This document shows, in pieces, positions 11,724 through 33,600 of a DNA stretch of 64,000 nucleotides (positions are counted from its first letter, which is position 1; each line of letters starts with the position of its first letter). The notes under the pieces are model-generated. The model made no database searches. It was not told the origin of the DNA and saw only the letters and a program-made list of their open reading frames with translations. The stretch covers positions 3,086,001 to 3,150,000 of the forward strand of contig CM067528.1 of assembly GCA_034509925.1 (NCBI GenBank), written 5' to 3'. The stretch is from Hirudinaria manillensis. Lineage: Eukaryota > Annelida > Clitellata > Hirudinida > Hirudinidae. The translations under genes and the position numbers were made by a program.

Positions 11724-13854
11724 GATAGAATCAGTAGCTTCAAGGACGCTGAGTTACGATCGGGCATAATTCAGAGGTACCGGTAAAATGACGGAACTGC
11801 TTGACGCCTTTATTCGGTCGATGGGAGATTCCAAATTCGCTCTAAATCTGTTGTACCTGGAAATTTTAAAACGTCAGACGTGCTATCCACGCGCACTTAA
11901 TGAGACGTTATTCTGATCAGTATTTCATCCAGGCATCTCAGGGTGGCGGCTCTCACCCCCTACCCACACAAAGCACTCGGCGGACCTCCCCAAAGTTAGT
12001 TAGACTCATTCTACACATAATTTGAGAGAGCCCCAGATTATGATGGATGAAACACCGAAACTCTAAGAGTTTTCCAAATTGCACGAAAAAAAAATTGAAT
12101 TCTAGAAATAATCCTCTGCATTAGTAATAAGAGATTTTTATCGAATTCCCACGATGCATCCTCATTTTCAGACTCCAAGAAAGAGAAAGGAGCTAACATA
12201 CAATTATTTGTTAAAAACCGGTCGCATTTTTTCTTTCTCTTCTTAATCATTACATGCAAAACTAAAAGCCATCATCACAAATATGTATATAAAGCACATG
12301 GTAAATTTTTTGGTTAAATTGGAAAATCAAATTAATTCGTTACGTAATTCGATCGAGTTAATCGAATCTGGCGCAGACAAACCTGCGTTTAGCAGCCCAT
12401 GGCAGCCGCTCTTAAAGTTGGAAAAGTTCAACTGAAGTATCCACTTGTTGCTGAACTACTCAAACTACGACAAGAAATTCTACAACAACGTTCAACGAGC
12501 AACACTCTCACACTTATATTTCCACCAATCCTTCCCTCTCCCTGCATCGGATTTATCTCTCCGCTCCTTCCAGAAGCCTCGTTGTTCTCTCCCTGGCTCC
12601 GCTCGGCGATAATTTTATTTCTTTTGTCTGCAAATCGATGAATTATAAATTCCATATTTCTTGCTTATTACAGCCATTCCATCCACGACGGAATCCGAAT
12701 AAATGATTGCCAGTGCCTACCACCCATTCGATCGGTTTTTGGTGGTTTTTTAAATTTAAATTTAACTTCAAAGTATCGAGGAGTGAAAAAGTTGAAAAAC
12801 TAAAAGATTTTCCAAATCTTAAAACTTTTATTTGCACCGGCTAATGATGCTCAAAAAAACAAAAAGGAATATTTACTGGTTGAATGGTTGGTTGATTGAT
12901 TTGAACCCATCCGACCAAGAAATGATAGCAGTTGTTTGGACCTTAGTATCTTATCTCGTCAAGGTTCACTAATCCAAGCAAAAACAAGAAATGATAGTGT
13001 CACTAACTACAAGTATAGTAACTATAACAATAGAAACAAAACTAAATATTAATAGCATCGACCGTAAACAATTATAAATACCGAAGCGCCGTTATAAGGT
13101 CGCGATAACTTAATCCGTCCATTGATAAACGATCCGACTTATTCCACTTAGACAACGGTCCACTTAAAATCTCCAAACTTAACAACGAGCCGGTCATGGC
13201 TACCTTACTCGACTCGGTTTCTCAAATAGAAATTGGAAAACATTTTGCAAAAACAGACCAAGGATTTGTTTGTTCTCATCGCAACGGATTCCTGATAATC
13301 TTATCTCAGAGGAGGAAAATTATGACCGGCAAAATAATCAATTAATCCGAATATAATATTAATTAAGTTTTATTAGCACCACTAACTACCTGCGTCGGTA
13401 TTGCAACTGTTGGGCGTCTGTTTTTGGATTGCGTTCGATCTAAAATGGGATATTCCTCCGACGAAATCAATTCAACGTTCCGTGGATAATCAATTTTCGA
13501 TTGGAAAAGACTCGTGGGAATTTATGAAAATTTTACTTAATGTCGAGCCGTTAGGGGTAAAATTGAGTCGAGAATAATTTGATTTTATATTATACATCAT
13601 ATATATATGTTATTATAATCATAATCATAAAAAAAAATATGATCATTGAGTGCCAAACGCCACAGGAAGACAGCGCTATATCAATTTTGATAAGACTCTA
13701 ACTTTTTTTAACTGATATAACTAATTATGTAATTTATGTTACTAATTTAGAAAATAGCTAATAATTTGTTAGTATTTGTAACATAACAGTGACATCCTGC
13801 TTATTAAGCAATCAACACAGTGATACATAACCGATTGCTAAACATACAATACTA

Positions 13855-14000
13855 TAAAATGTTAATATAATATTAAATAATATATTTTAATATTAAATAT
13901 TAAAATTATAATATTAAATAAAATAATAATATTAAATAATAATATTTAATATAATATTTTAATATTAAATATTAAAATTATATTTTAAATAATAATATTT
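13855..14000. repeat. AT-rich palindromic tract with internal duplication
   Basis: A run of almost only A and T made of TAATATT/AATATTA motifs. The block TTTTAATATTAAATATTAAA occurs twice (near 13885 and 13957), so part of the tract is a direct duplication. Many self-complementary segments are present. Confidence 0.7.
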
Positions 14001-14332
14001 ATCGAATTTTTATTATGTGATATTAAATAATACTCCACATACGATCAGTCATCACTCCTTATTTGCATTCAGCAAATAATCACGCAATAATCACAGTGGG
14101 TTACGTAATAACTAGTAATAGAAGTAAGTATGAAGTCTACAGATAATGCCGTACACTCGTGAGATGAACAATTGCTGAATAAAACTAGTGTTATTGTAAT
14201 ATTGATTAAACTCTGAAAAATTAGTTTGATTGTAATATTGACTATATAATTCATCCTATATTGAGTCCAGTGGTTTAACATTTTTACTCCTTTTTCCAGA
14301 ATTCCGATATTTCTTTATCTCTTGGAAATAGA

Positions 14333-14354
14333 ATATATATATATATATATATAG
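14333..14354. repeat. AT dinucleotide repeat
   Basis: About 11 uninterrupted AT units. Confidence 0.9.
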
Positions 14355-14461
14355 AAATAGCAATTTATAGAATTTATATTTTATAGGCTCAATTATTTGA
14401 CCTTTAACATCCTTCACCATTCACCAAAGAACGAAAGTATTTTCCAGCTTTTGACAGACGA

Positions 14462-14482
14462 TCACGTGACTTGGTATAAATA
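14462..14482 (+). promoter_or_regulatory. E-box plus TATA box, putative promoter
   Basis: TCACGTGA (14462-14469), a palindromic E-box of the CLEAR/M-box type, lies 5 bp before TATAAATA (14475-14482). An ATG (14516) starts an 82-codon ORF, but its product is low complexity after about 30 codons, so the transcript is uncertain. Confidence 0.35.
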
Positions 14483-16627
14483 TATGTCTTTAACTTGTTA
14501 AAATAACTACTCCAAATGACTGAAGATGACTTTATTGATTGCAGTTTCGCTTTTGAAAAGTTTAAGACGAAAGGCACCTGTCCGAATGGAAATGTTTATG
14601 CGATCCCACTTTCGGTGGCTTTTTTTTTTTTTACTTCATCTATCTTTTGCAAGGATTTTTTGGCTCAGTTTCGCTTTTTGAAGAACCATTTTATCATTAT
14701 TTTTAGTCTAGTTTATGAACCAATGCCTGACGGGCACGAACAACGAACAATTAACATAATATAAATTAATATTTAAATTAATTTATTCAAAATACCTCGT
14801 CTTTTTCCGATAGAATGTTGATATAAATCTTGCAGAAGTGTTTGGATTTTTCCCGGGGAATTCTTCAACATCGCTTTCGTTCTGAAATAAACCCTACCGG
14901 GAATAAATCTTATTACCACTTCACCTTGACCGGATGATCCGGTTGAGCCGATGAATGTCGGTGATGATGAAGATGACGATGACGATGAAGATCATTATCA
15001 AGATTCTCATGTTTCATCTCAAGTGATTAAAAGGTGATCAGATGTTCTAACATTGGCGTGACATCGGACGTGACGACAACAACACTTTCGGCGTGAACCT
15101 CGTAACTTCTGACGTGTGAATTAATCTAAGGACTTTTTTAAAGTCTTTTTTTTTGCAACATTTTCCCGTATTTGAAGTCGTAAATTTGCAAATTGTTTTT
15201 TTTTCTCTAAGATTTTTTTAAATATTAATTCGATTAACATTCGAATTTAATTGATCTTTGCCGATAAAATTGATTAAAAACTGTTATTTTCTAATCAGTC
15301 ACTAATTCGTGCTTTTGCATCTTTTTTTCGGGGTTTTTATTTTTGGATTTAAGTCGTAAAACATGAAATGGACAGCTCTAAAAAAAAATGTTAATTTCTC
15401 GAATAAATTCAGCGTAATAAATATTAATCGGTGAATAAATTATGATAAATAATATTACTAATTACGATAAAGATTTCCATTAATTTAATTATACTTGAAT
15501 AAGAAAGAAACTTTTGCTTATGAGTGGATAAATAAAATAAACTTTATTTATAGGAGGTAACTTATAATTACCAAGTGGTTATTCGAAGTATCATTGGTTG
15601 GTAGCTAAACAATTAACTAATTGTTGTTTATGAAAGTAATTGTTGTGGCTTTAGCAACTTGGTAACTAGTAATACTCCTGGATGTTTGTAACTCAAGGTT
15701 GAATTTCACTGTCAAAGGCAATTTGTCACCGCAATCTGCCAAGAGTGATTGAGTGATGGAAAAAAAAAACTTTGAAAAAGAAATAAATATAAAAAGTTTT
15801 CTCATAAATTCGATTCTCCCTTCCACGTCTTTCCTTGGGCTGCTTTCCAGGTGCAACTCGACGCTTCTTTCATCGAATATCTCCTGCTCCCACGAATGTC
15901 TCTTCTTTTAGTTTTTATAAATTACATTTTTTTTTTCATGAATTCATGATTCAACTTCGAGTATTTTTTCTTCTTACCTCGCCTCTTTTTATTATTATTA
16001 TTATTATTATTATTGTTGTTATTATTATTATTATCAATGAAGTCAAATTAATTTATAGGAATTATTTGGATGAAATATAATTATATTATCGTTTAATTCC
16101 AATTCAGCACCAAAGTCAAACAAAATTCGAATTAAAAATCTAATCAGAGATTTATGATTTTTGTTTTATATTTTCGATTATATTTTAATAAAATGTTCAA
16201 GTTTTTAAAATTAATTATTGTGCTACGATTGTTTGGCATTTCAGTTCTTTGTTGTGACGTAAAATAAAACAATTCATAAAACGGAATGGATATCGATCCC
16301 ATTCAATTAAAATGCTCCCCGATAAGGTGAAACTTGTAGAACTTTTCCATAATTTATTCATAATTATTTCTTAATATTCATAAAATTTATTTCCTCGCCA
16401 TACAATCACACCAAAATAGTTAAATGAAGTATTGAGATATTTGGAATTAAAAACATTAATTAATTAATTTATTTATTAAACCCTACTTCAACAAATTAAC
16501 ACCCATAATGCCTCCAATTTTAAAACTAAGCTTATCTATCACTAAAAAGAAGTGAGGATAATAATAGCAGCCAATTGCAAATGCTCATTACAATTAATTT
16601 ATTAATTTATTCATTGACGCTTTTCAG
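14483..16627. other. Gene-poor region
   Basis: No supported gene. It contains a short GATGAC run near 14960-14990 and an ATT/GTT array at 15990-16035. ORFs at 14516-14764, 15617-15856 and 15835-16080 are AT-rich or repeat-driven. Confidence 0.5.
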
Positions 16628-16823
16628 AATAGAGCCGTTGGTCAGAAGGTGTAGCATAGCCGGTCATTGGAGAGTCACTGATTTGAGGAAGAGGAAGGGA
16701 GGAAAGTGTGTCTGCGCTGGAAAAGGAATTCCCTTCAACACCTCACCTAACATACCAACAAGATCTGTCAGTTTAAAGTCCTCTGTCGATTTCGTTCAAG
16801 ATATTCTCATGAATATTAACTAG
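16628..16823 (+). CDS. Possible terminal exon, cysteine-containing product
   Basis: After a good acceptor (GACGCTTTTCAG, AG at 16626-16627) an open frame runs about 65 codons to a TAG at 16821-16823. It includes RRCSIAGHWRVTDL and GGKCVCAGKGIPF. Composition changes sharply to AT-rich sequence after the stop, as at the end of a coding exon. No upstream exon could be identified. It may belong to a secreted cysteine-rich protein, or be chance. Confidence 0.3.
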
Positions 16824-17060
16824 CGTTATTAATTAGGGTTGCGAATTGTTAATTGGCCAATTGTATTAATAGGCCCCTGTTTAATATTAATCGTAACCTA
16901 ACTATGATTACTTTCGGCTGCTTTATGATTCAAGCGAATGTATCTCACCGATGTAAATAAATAAAACAAAAATAAAACACTTTTTCAAACAATTAAAATG
17001 CATTTAAACTTAAATGGACATTTAATTGAACGTTAAACTCAAGTTCCAAACGCGATAGCT

Positions 17061-17074
17061 GTCACCATGGCAAC
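17061..17074. promoter_or_regulatory. X-box (RFX site)
   Basis: GTCACCATGGCAAC fits GTNRCC-AT-RGYAAC exactly and is close to palindromic. It lies about 300 bp upstream of the cysteine-rich exons starting at 17360 and could mark a promoter used in ciliated or sensory cells. The ATG inside the motif opens only a five-codon ORF. Confidence 0.45.
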
Positions 17075-17359
17075 CGTTGGATAGAGCGGTAAAGCTGCGC
17101 CCGTGCTTTAAGGAAGAAGCAGAAGAATTGGAAAAGTGTGACCTCGGTGAAGATGATGATGATGATGATAACAAAGGTGATCAATCCTTCAACCGTGTGT
17201 GAATTCAACCACTAGCTGAAGACCACACTCGATTTCAATCACGCCTGACTTCCGCCAAGTTGTCAATCATCAACCTCTCCAACCAACCTCTCCAACCAAT
17301 CCCCTCCAACCAATCCCTCCGCCTTGTTACTCCACCATTAATCTCTTTTCCCTTTCCAG

Positions 17360-18536
17360 ATGACGATTGCCGTCAAGATGAAGGAGGTAAAACGGTAGAA
17401 CCTTACGACTATACCGAGGATCCGTGCCACGAAGAAGTATGCCAGTGTTGCAAGAGGAGACCCTTTATCTTCAACAACGATCACATATTTGACAGGCCCG
17501 TAAATCAACGTGTCTGTCACAAATACGTCCCACCGGGTAAGTCGGTACCTGGACGAGTGACAGGCAAAAGCCAGCTCAGAAAACCAGTTGTTTAATCAGT
17601 TAAAAGTGGATTTCCAGAGACAGGGTTAGAGTAGGGCTAGGTACCAAAGATCTCAGCCTGAGAGTTGTCTTTGCCTGTCACTTATCCAACATTCGAGTAA
17701 GCCAGCACTGAAATGGCAAATTATAAATTAATTAAAATAAGTCCGCAATCCTAAGAATATTGAGTATTAACATTTTACATATTATTACCAATAATATCTC
17801 TATTATTAATCGTATTAAACTCTAAAACCTAAAATCTTTTCTTAGAACGTGAAAGCACCTGTGGTTGTAATAAATTGTAGACGGCAATTGATCGGATTGA
17901 TTTTTTATTTTCAGCTTATCTTGTCGGATCGAATTACGCAGGTTGCACTTCAAGTTATAACGTCACTGTCTGCGAGGCGTAAGTAGATGAAAGTCTTGCC
18001 GGAAACATTACTACAGATAAAATTATTTTTATTGATATAATTATAAGTAGTCATATAGTAATTATACTTTTATTATTACAATAGTTACTATGACATGTGT
18101 AATTATATTTTTATTACTGTATGATCACTTTATATGATTATATTAATAAAATAATAATATTATTAATTTATTATTGACATTATTTTATTTATATTATTAT
18201 TAATTTATTATTAATATTATTTTATTTATTTAATAATAATATTATTATTATTATTGTTACTGATATATCCAATTCTATGCAACCCAAGCATAATAAAGAT
18301 TCTAAAGATGGAAGTTTTAGAAACTTCAGTCTGTCTCAGAGCTGAGTTGATCTTTCAAAGTGCCTTTAACTTGTCAAAGAGGTCCTATTTGTATGGAATC
18401 CACTCTTACATTCCACATTCTAACCTTCAGATCGGATCAAAGTTTAAAGTTATTTTATTCCTAAACCAACACTAAATTTATTTGCAGGCACATCAATCCC
18501 CAATCGCAAACTTGCGGATGTTGTCTCGGAAAATGA
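17360..18536 (+). CDS. Cysteine-rich, probably secreted protein (3' three exons)
   Basis: Three exons join in frame: 17360-17536, 17915-17978 and 18488-18536, each with good splice sites (CCTTTCCAG acceptor, GGTAAGT donor, TTTTCAG acceptor, GCGTAAGT donor, TTGCAG acceptor), ending in TGA. The product is acidic at first (DDDCRQDEGG), then has ten or more cysteines in about 100 residues: EEVCQCCKRRPF, QRVCHKYVPPG, AGCTSSYNVTVCEA and TCGCCLGK at the C-terminus. CxCC and CGCC spacing suggests a disulphide-rich extracellular fold, and NVT is a possible N-glycosylation site. No family is recognised. The 5' end is missing from this model: a possible upstream exon ending near 17174 continues the acidic run (GAT repeats) in frame, but no signal peptide was found. 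Confidence 0.6.
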
Positions 18537-19201
18537 GCAAAACAACCGAGCGCAAACATCACATTCCGCAAGAACACTGCACCAGGATTAGGATTCCACA
18601 AATTCAATTTGGTTTCCACACAATCGGACAAATTGAGAAAACTCTTTAGAAATATTTTAGAATGCAGATTATCATCTTGGATAATTCAACTGTGAAAACC
18701 AAAGCAAGAAATATAATTTGCTTTTCAAATGCATCGGTTGATAATTCATCTCGTAACAAGGTTCAAAATTCTATCGCAGGCATGCATCGCAATTATGCAT
18801 GAAAAGTCATCTAAATAGACGCAATGGTACGTAATTCATCTCCAATGAACCGAAAATTATGCTTTCTTGGAAGTTGATAATAGAATAATTATGAAAGCAA
18901 TCATCCACAAAACAGAATCTCAATCTATGCCTGAGAATAACCATTCCCTAAGTCCAAACCATTTGTGAAACAACGAGTCCCAGTTCATTGAACGTACAAA
19001 TTTGTGTTAGAAATCAATTATTAATGTAATTATAAATTATAACCATCATTTAGGTTGAAAGTAAAGTTGGCAGATGGCCAGGCCTGGCAGAAGTGACAAT
19101 TTAATATATTTTTCTTTTGAGACAAAACATACAAACTTATCCAAAAGTTGATAACATTGAAGAAACAAAACAACAACAACAACAAAAATAAGAAAAACAA
19201 A
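18537..19201. other. Intergenic, nothing recognised
   Basis: Likely holds the 3' UTRs of the cysteine-rich gene (+) and PHRF1 (-), which converge here. No ORF of note. Confidence 0.55.
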
Positions 19202-23149
<3,948 letters not shown>

Positions 23150-24251
23150 TGTGAAAAATATTTAAAATTCAACAACATCAAAAAAGGTTTTTAAATTCCC
23201 GAAGGAAACAAGCCGCGAGCGCCCCGTAAACTTCGTACAAGCACTACACGACAAGTAATTAATGTAAGAATTTCGATTCTATGTCGTGTTATTTTTTTTT
23301 GCTTCTTTAACCTTTAAAGTTACAAAAAGAAAATTTGGCTAATAAATTGCTCTGATTTTGCATTGCATTGTTGTTATATATCGTTATTGCAAATTTCTGG
23401 AACTATTAAACTTACCCGACGTTCATAAAATAGGACTGAAAAGTGAAGCGTTGTTTAGTGTATTCCATGACCACTGTTGCTGACACTAATGTTCAATAAA
23501 AATATAATTCCTATCTAATTTAAGCAAATTAAGATTCATTGAGCTTACAGTTACTTAGCTTCTCCGTTCAACATGTAAAGGAGTTTGCAGTCTTTCGACG
23601 CCAGAAAACATTATAAGGTTTTGAAGGATCAACCAGAGTATTACCGGCATGACAGAATAATACACCTGTTTTATAATACACCGCCGTGCATTTTTGCATT
23701 CAGATAAATCTTCCCCTTTTGGTCGTCAAGCATACTGTTTATTTTAGAATCCCCCCCCCCCCAAAAAAAATTTGAATTTCCCCAAAAGGTGAAATGTGCA
23801 GCGCAAGACAAAATACCACAACGTTGTTCCACCTGCAAACGAATATTTCATTCTTCAGTCCTGACCAAAAAAATCCCGCAGGATGACCACCAGCATCAGC
23901 AACCAATAATTGCGCGCAGTTTCAGGTATGTGGAGAACATCAACAATGTTCTAGATCTGCCCTAATCGCAAGTTGACTACACTTTTTGCACTGTTTATTA
24001 AATTTCAGTAACCAGCTTAGCGACTAGCCTTTTACCACAACGTCAGAATATGTTGACAGTTCCTAAATAGCATGTAGAAAACGGATGACAAATCACGAAT
24101 CACCTTTGTACAAATTCATCAAATTAAAAAAAAAGTAACAATGAGTGCTGCTAGCAAAATATGTAAAGTAAGAAAATTTTAATTTTGGTCAGCAAGATCC
24201 CTGCGCGCTAGAAGCAAGCAGAATGTGGTGGCAAAGTACGGATTCGTCCTC
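23150..24251. other. Spacer between MTMR2 3' end and PHRF1 5' end
   Basis: Both neighbours are on the minus strand. It holds the MTMR2 3' UTR (AATAAA at 23999-23994) and the PHRF1 promoter, plus a C12-A8 homopolymer junction near 23752-23768. No coding sequence seen. Confidence 0.6.
23994..23999 (-). terminator. Putative MTMR2 polyadenylation signal
   Basis: TTTATT on the plus strand reads AATAAA on the minus strand, about 255 bp after the MTMR2 stop codon. Confidence 0.45.
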
Positions 24252-29940
<5,689 letters not shown>

Positions 29941-30650
29941 CGAAGTATTATATTGAAGTAGCTTCAAAAATGCCGAAAGTGTTCTCCTCCGAGTAAAGCC
30001 AGTATTAGAGAAAGTTTGACGGAAACCGACCGGAGTAGCCGCACTCAGATCAACAAGTTAATATGAGTCGTGTTTACATGAAATGATATGGCATTTGCAA
30101 ATATTTATATAAAATTAGTTATTTTTTACGGTAATATTACAAATTACTCCGTGATTTCTTTTCATTTTGATAAAATCAGAGTCCTTTGTGTAATTATCTC
30201 AAAATTGAGTGTTGTTGCAGCCATTGAATTAATTTTAAATTTAACCATATCATTTTAATCAACACGAATTATTTCAATATTTGATTAACACAATTACTAC
30301 AAATGGAATCGGAGCCTCTTAAGGAATTACATTCCTAATGCTTCTGGAAAATACATTTCTGGATTAAATAATTATAAATTTAGATTTCACGTGTACCGAA
30401 TTGAACTGAAGTATATAGACTTGTTTTAAATGACGTTTTAAAGTCTTTCCGCATCGAATTCTGATGGAATCTGTGGATTACCAGGCATTCCACCCCCACA
30501 TTGCCTGCCGTCTGACAACAGCAACTGACGTCATTGATAACAATGTACGTTTATTTTTGGCTTCATCTGAGTTAGCTGAGTTTCCGTAAGCTCCGGGTTA
30601 TTAATTAAAAATGTAAAAGCGTTATACGAATTTACAGCTTCGTCGCAAAA
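29941..30650. promoter_or_regulatory. Bidirectional promoter region, MTMR2 (-) and SAMD4 (+)
   Basis: About 710 bp between the two divergent start codons. A perfect CRE palindrome, TGACGTCA, lies at 30526-30533, about 120 bp before the SAMD4 ATG. I see no TATA box in a convincing position. Confidence 0.55.
30526..30533. promoter_or_regulatory. Perfect CRE (CREB/ATF site)
   Basis: TGACGTCA between the divergent MTMR2 and SAMD4 genes. Position 120 bp upstream of an ATG fits a functional CRE. Confidence 0.6.
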
Positions 30651-33600
30651 ATGTCAGCTCTTTTTAAAGATCAGTTTTCTAAAACGAGCGAATGGTTTTC
30701 AAGCTGGAATGAATGCGAGCAAGTGGTTGCTCTTTATAACTTAATTAAAAAGATGACTCCTAGTCAGGCTTGCTTTTTGTCAAAAGTTTTGCCACAACTG
30801 CCATCTAGTAATACCAGTTTGGATATTGAGTTACTTGAATATCAGGCAAACGATCCAAGTAATATTTTGTATTCACTTAACTTTATGAACAATTTATTTA
30901 TGCAATGCATTACATTTTCTTTTAGATTTTATATCAAATCTGAGAAAAGAGCAACCGGAGATCTTGATAAAAGAGCTTGTGAAATTACTGCCACTGTTAA
31001 AACCATGCAGTTTTTTGGCAGCTAAAGAATATGTTAAACTAACATCATCTATTGTCACAAATCCTTCCTTCAAGACATTCATGATCGACGATTTGTATCA
31101 AATTATCTTCTACTTATCTCTACATCCATCCGTTTCAAAAGAAGATTGGCACCAACTTTACATATGGAGGAGCAGCCTCGAGGAATTATCGAATTTGAAC
31201 AAAATTGATTCCGTCAATGAACATTTCAACTCGTCAGATTCTTTTCTTCCGGTTGTCCAGGTTTGTTTAGTGATTTTTGCATATAATAAGTTTGCTTTAA
31301 TATAAATGTATTCATCCCTTCACATATCAATATCAGGTCTCTGATGCCTCTTTAAGTCAGTCTGTCCCAGAATCGAGGGAAATGGTTTTGGAGAGGGAGT
31401 TCTTAAATGTTCCAGAAAGCTTTTTAGGGTCCAATTATCTCCTTCCACCCTTACCGCAGGATGCATTTGGGACAAGAAAAACCTCAAATTCCATGTCAAT
31501 GGTTGACGAGAGAGATTTGTTCAAAGATCAGATTGGATCTAAAGATCTCCAACTACCTCATCTTGTCAATTCATACTTTTCAAATTCAGGTTCCAATAAA
31601 ATTTAATTAATCGATTATGATAATTTACAAGTTCTAATCTAAAAGAATGTTATTTTTCTGCAATTTTAAGATGAATTATTTAATTAGGAGCTTAGAGCTT
31701 GCATTATCTGACGTTATCTGGGGTAGAAATTTCATATTATTAGCAATTAGCTCAGTAATTGCTGAACATTTCAACAGCACCCAAGCAGCATCAGGCTCTG
31801 ACGAGAACGGCATCTATTTCCTCTTATCCGAGCTGCTCCGACTGGATCACGCACAATGCCCACAAAGGGAACGCCCACAAAGTCAATCAAAGTTGGCATT
31901 TGTCCTTTCCAAATATTTTTTTCCTATCGAAAGATGTCAGGATACGAGAGACGGCATATTTTTGTTGTTATCAGCGTACCTCACAGCAGACCACGCACCG
32001 TTGTCACCTCAAAGCAGCGGGGCGTCTACCGGAAGTGCTGGAAGTGACCTTCACAATCTCCCCGAAGATCCTGCCATGTTCGGTGAGTTGTTGTGAGTTG
32101 TTTCTAACGTGGATTTCCTTTTCTGCCCGTTACATTAAAGCACCAGCTGTTGGATGCTTTCGATAATTGAAAGTGGAAATTGTGGACTCATGTTCTTGCC
32201 GTGGAATGCTTTCAGATGTTTCCATGTGGCTCAAGAGTTTGAGACTCCACAAATATCTGTTCATCTTTGAGAAGTTAAGTTACCAAGAAATGATGGAGCT
32301 TACAGAGGATTGGCTGGCTGGACAGGTACAGACATTTCTCTCTTGATGGGAAGGGATCAGGAATCTTAACAGCCGTAATTTATGATAAATTATTTTTTAG
32401 GGTGTGACAAAAGGTGCCAGGAATAAAATTCTAATTAACATAAAGAAGCTTCAAGAAAGACCTTGTCTCTTAAGGGCCATTGAGAAGGTGGTTAGATATC
32501 TCAACATACTCAATACTGGAGCCTAATTAATATTCATAAAAATAGTTAATAAGTCATAACATAAATTTAATTATTTAACTTAATTAATTTACTTTTTCTT
32601 TTTTTTTTCAGAACATCCTCGGCGGTCGTGATCTCAGTCAATGCGTTTTGGACCTGAAGCAGGTGATCTTTGCACCGATCTGTTCCTCCGATTCCACCGA
32701 GGAGGTTCGGAAGGATCGATCCGAGGACGGCACCTCGACCTTCGATGTCACGTCTTCCGAGAATTACTCGGACGTCGTCAGAAGTCCTGCCGAGAATTTG
32801 CCCACTCAAATATCGAGGGTTCTCGGAAAACGTTGGTCGAATTTTTTTTTTTATTTGTTTGAAGAGCTTTGGCAATGAATCGCTCGATGCTTTGGTTGCT
32901 TGCAAATAAAATTTGATTGCATCCTTGAGGTTCTATTCCTAGCAATAAAAATATTTTTATTGCATTTTTTTTTAAAATAAATTTTAATTCAATTAAAGTT
33001 TAATTATTTGTTTATCAGTGTGTTCTCAGCTTCTGGTTTCTTCATGTCCCGACTCAGAATGCCTACTCAATTACGTACAGTTGCTAGAAAGATGTTCCAA
33101 TCATTATGTAAGCTTATCATATCGTATAAGATTTATGATAGCTCTTTAGTCTTCAAAATAATGTGTTATTAATCCTTGTAATTTTTTTTATTCTTATTGA
33201 TATTTATCTGATAAATATGCATAATTAGTTTATCCTGAAATGTAGTATTACCATACTACAATGGTAATTCCTGTACAATGATGCCTAAGTATGTTTGACT
33301 GAATTTTTACATCCTACGTTAATGTTTATGAAATTTGTCTGACTTCTCAAAACCAGGCATTTAGTGCAGAGCAGAAGAAGAAGATGATGTTCTGGAAGCA
33401 GCAGATACAAAACACATGGAGTGGCCTTCTAACCAAACAAATGAACTTGAGATGCAAGACAAAGTACCACACACATTTATTATCAACTTTAACAGTTTTT
33501 CTTTTAAGTTACTTTAAAGTTAATTTAATTCATTTAATTTGCTTTCCTTTTACAAGCCACCCACAGAATCTGCCTCTACCATTCAGCAAGCCAAAGCCAA

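Larger units (their letters stand above)
11724..14461. other. Gene-poor region
   Basis: Nothing I can call a gene. An ORF at 12399-12641 (+) begins MAAALKVGKVQLKYPLVAEL and has a mildly coding look for about 35 codons, but then turns into low-complexity sequence with no donor I trust. The remainder is AT-rich, with an AT-palindromic tract near 13855-14000. Confidence 0.5.

Noticed and set aside
12399-12641. ORF starting MAAALKVGKVQLKYPL
   Set aside because: Only the first 35 codons look coding and no splice site or family supports it.
14516-14764. 82-codon ORF after the E-box/TATA site
   Set aside because: Low complexity (Phe/Ile-rich) after the first third; the promoter is listed but not this product.
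31647-32096. 149-codon ORF with SDENGIYFLLSELLRLD read as one exon of SAMD4
   Set aside because: The upstream part is out of frame with the Smaug-like RTASIS segment; only its end (DHAPLSPQSS onward) is SAMD4.
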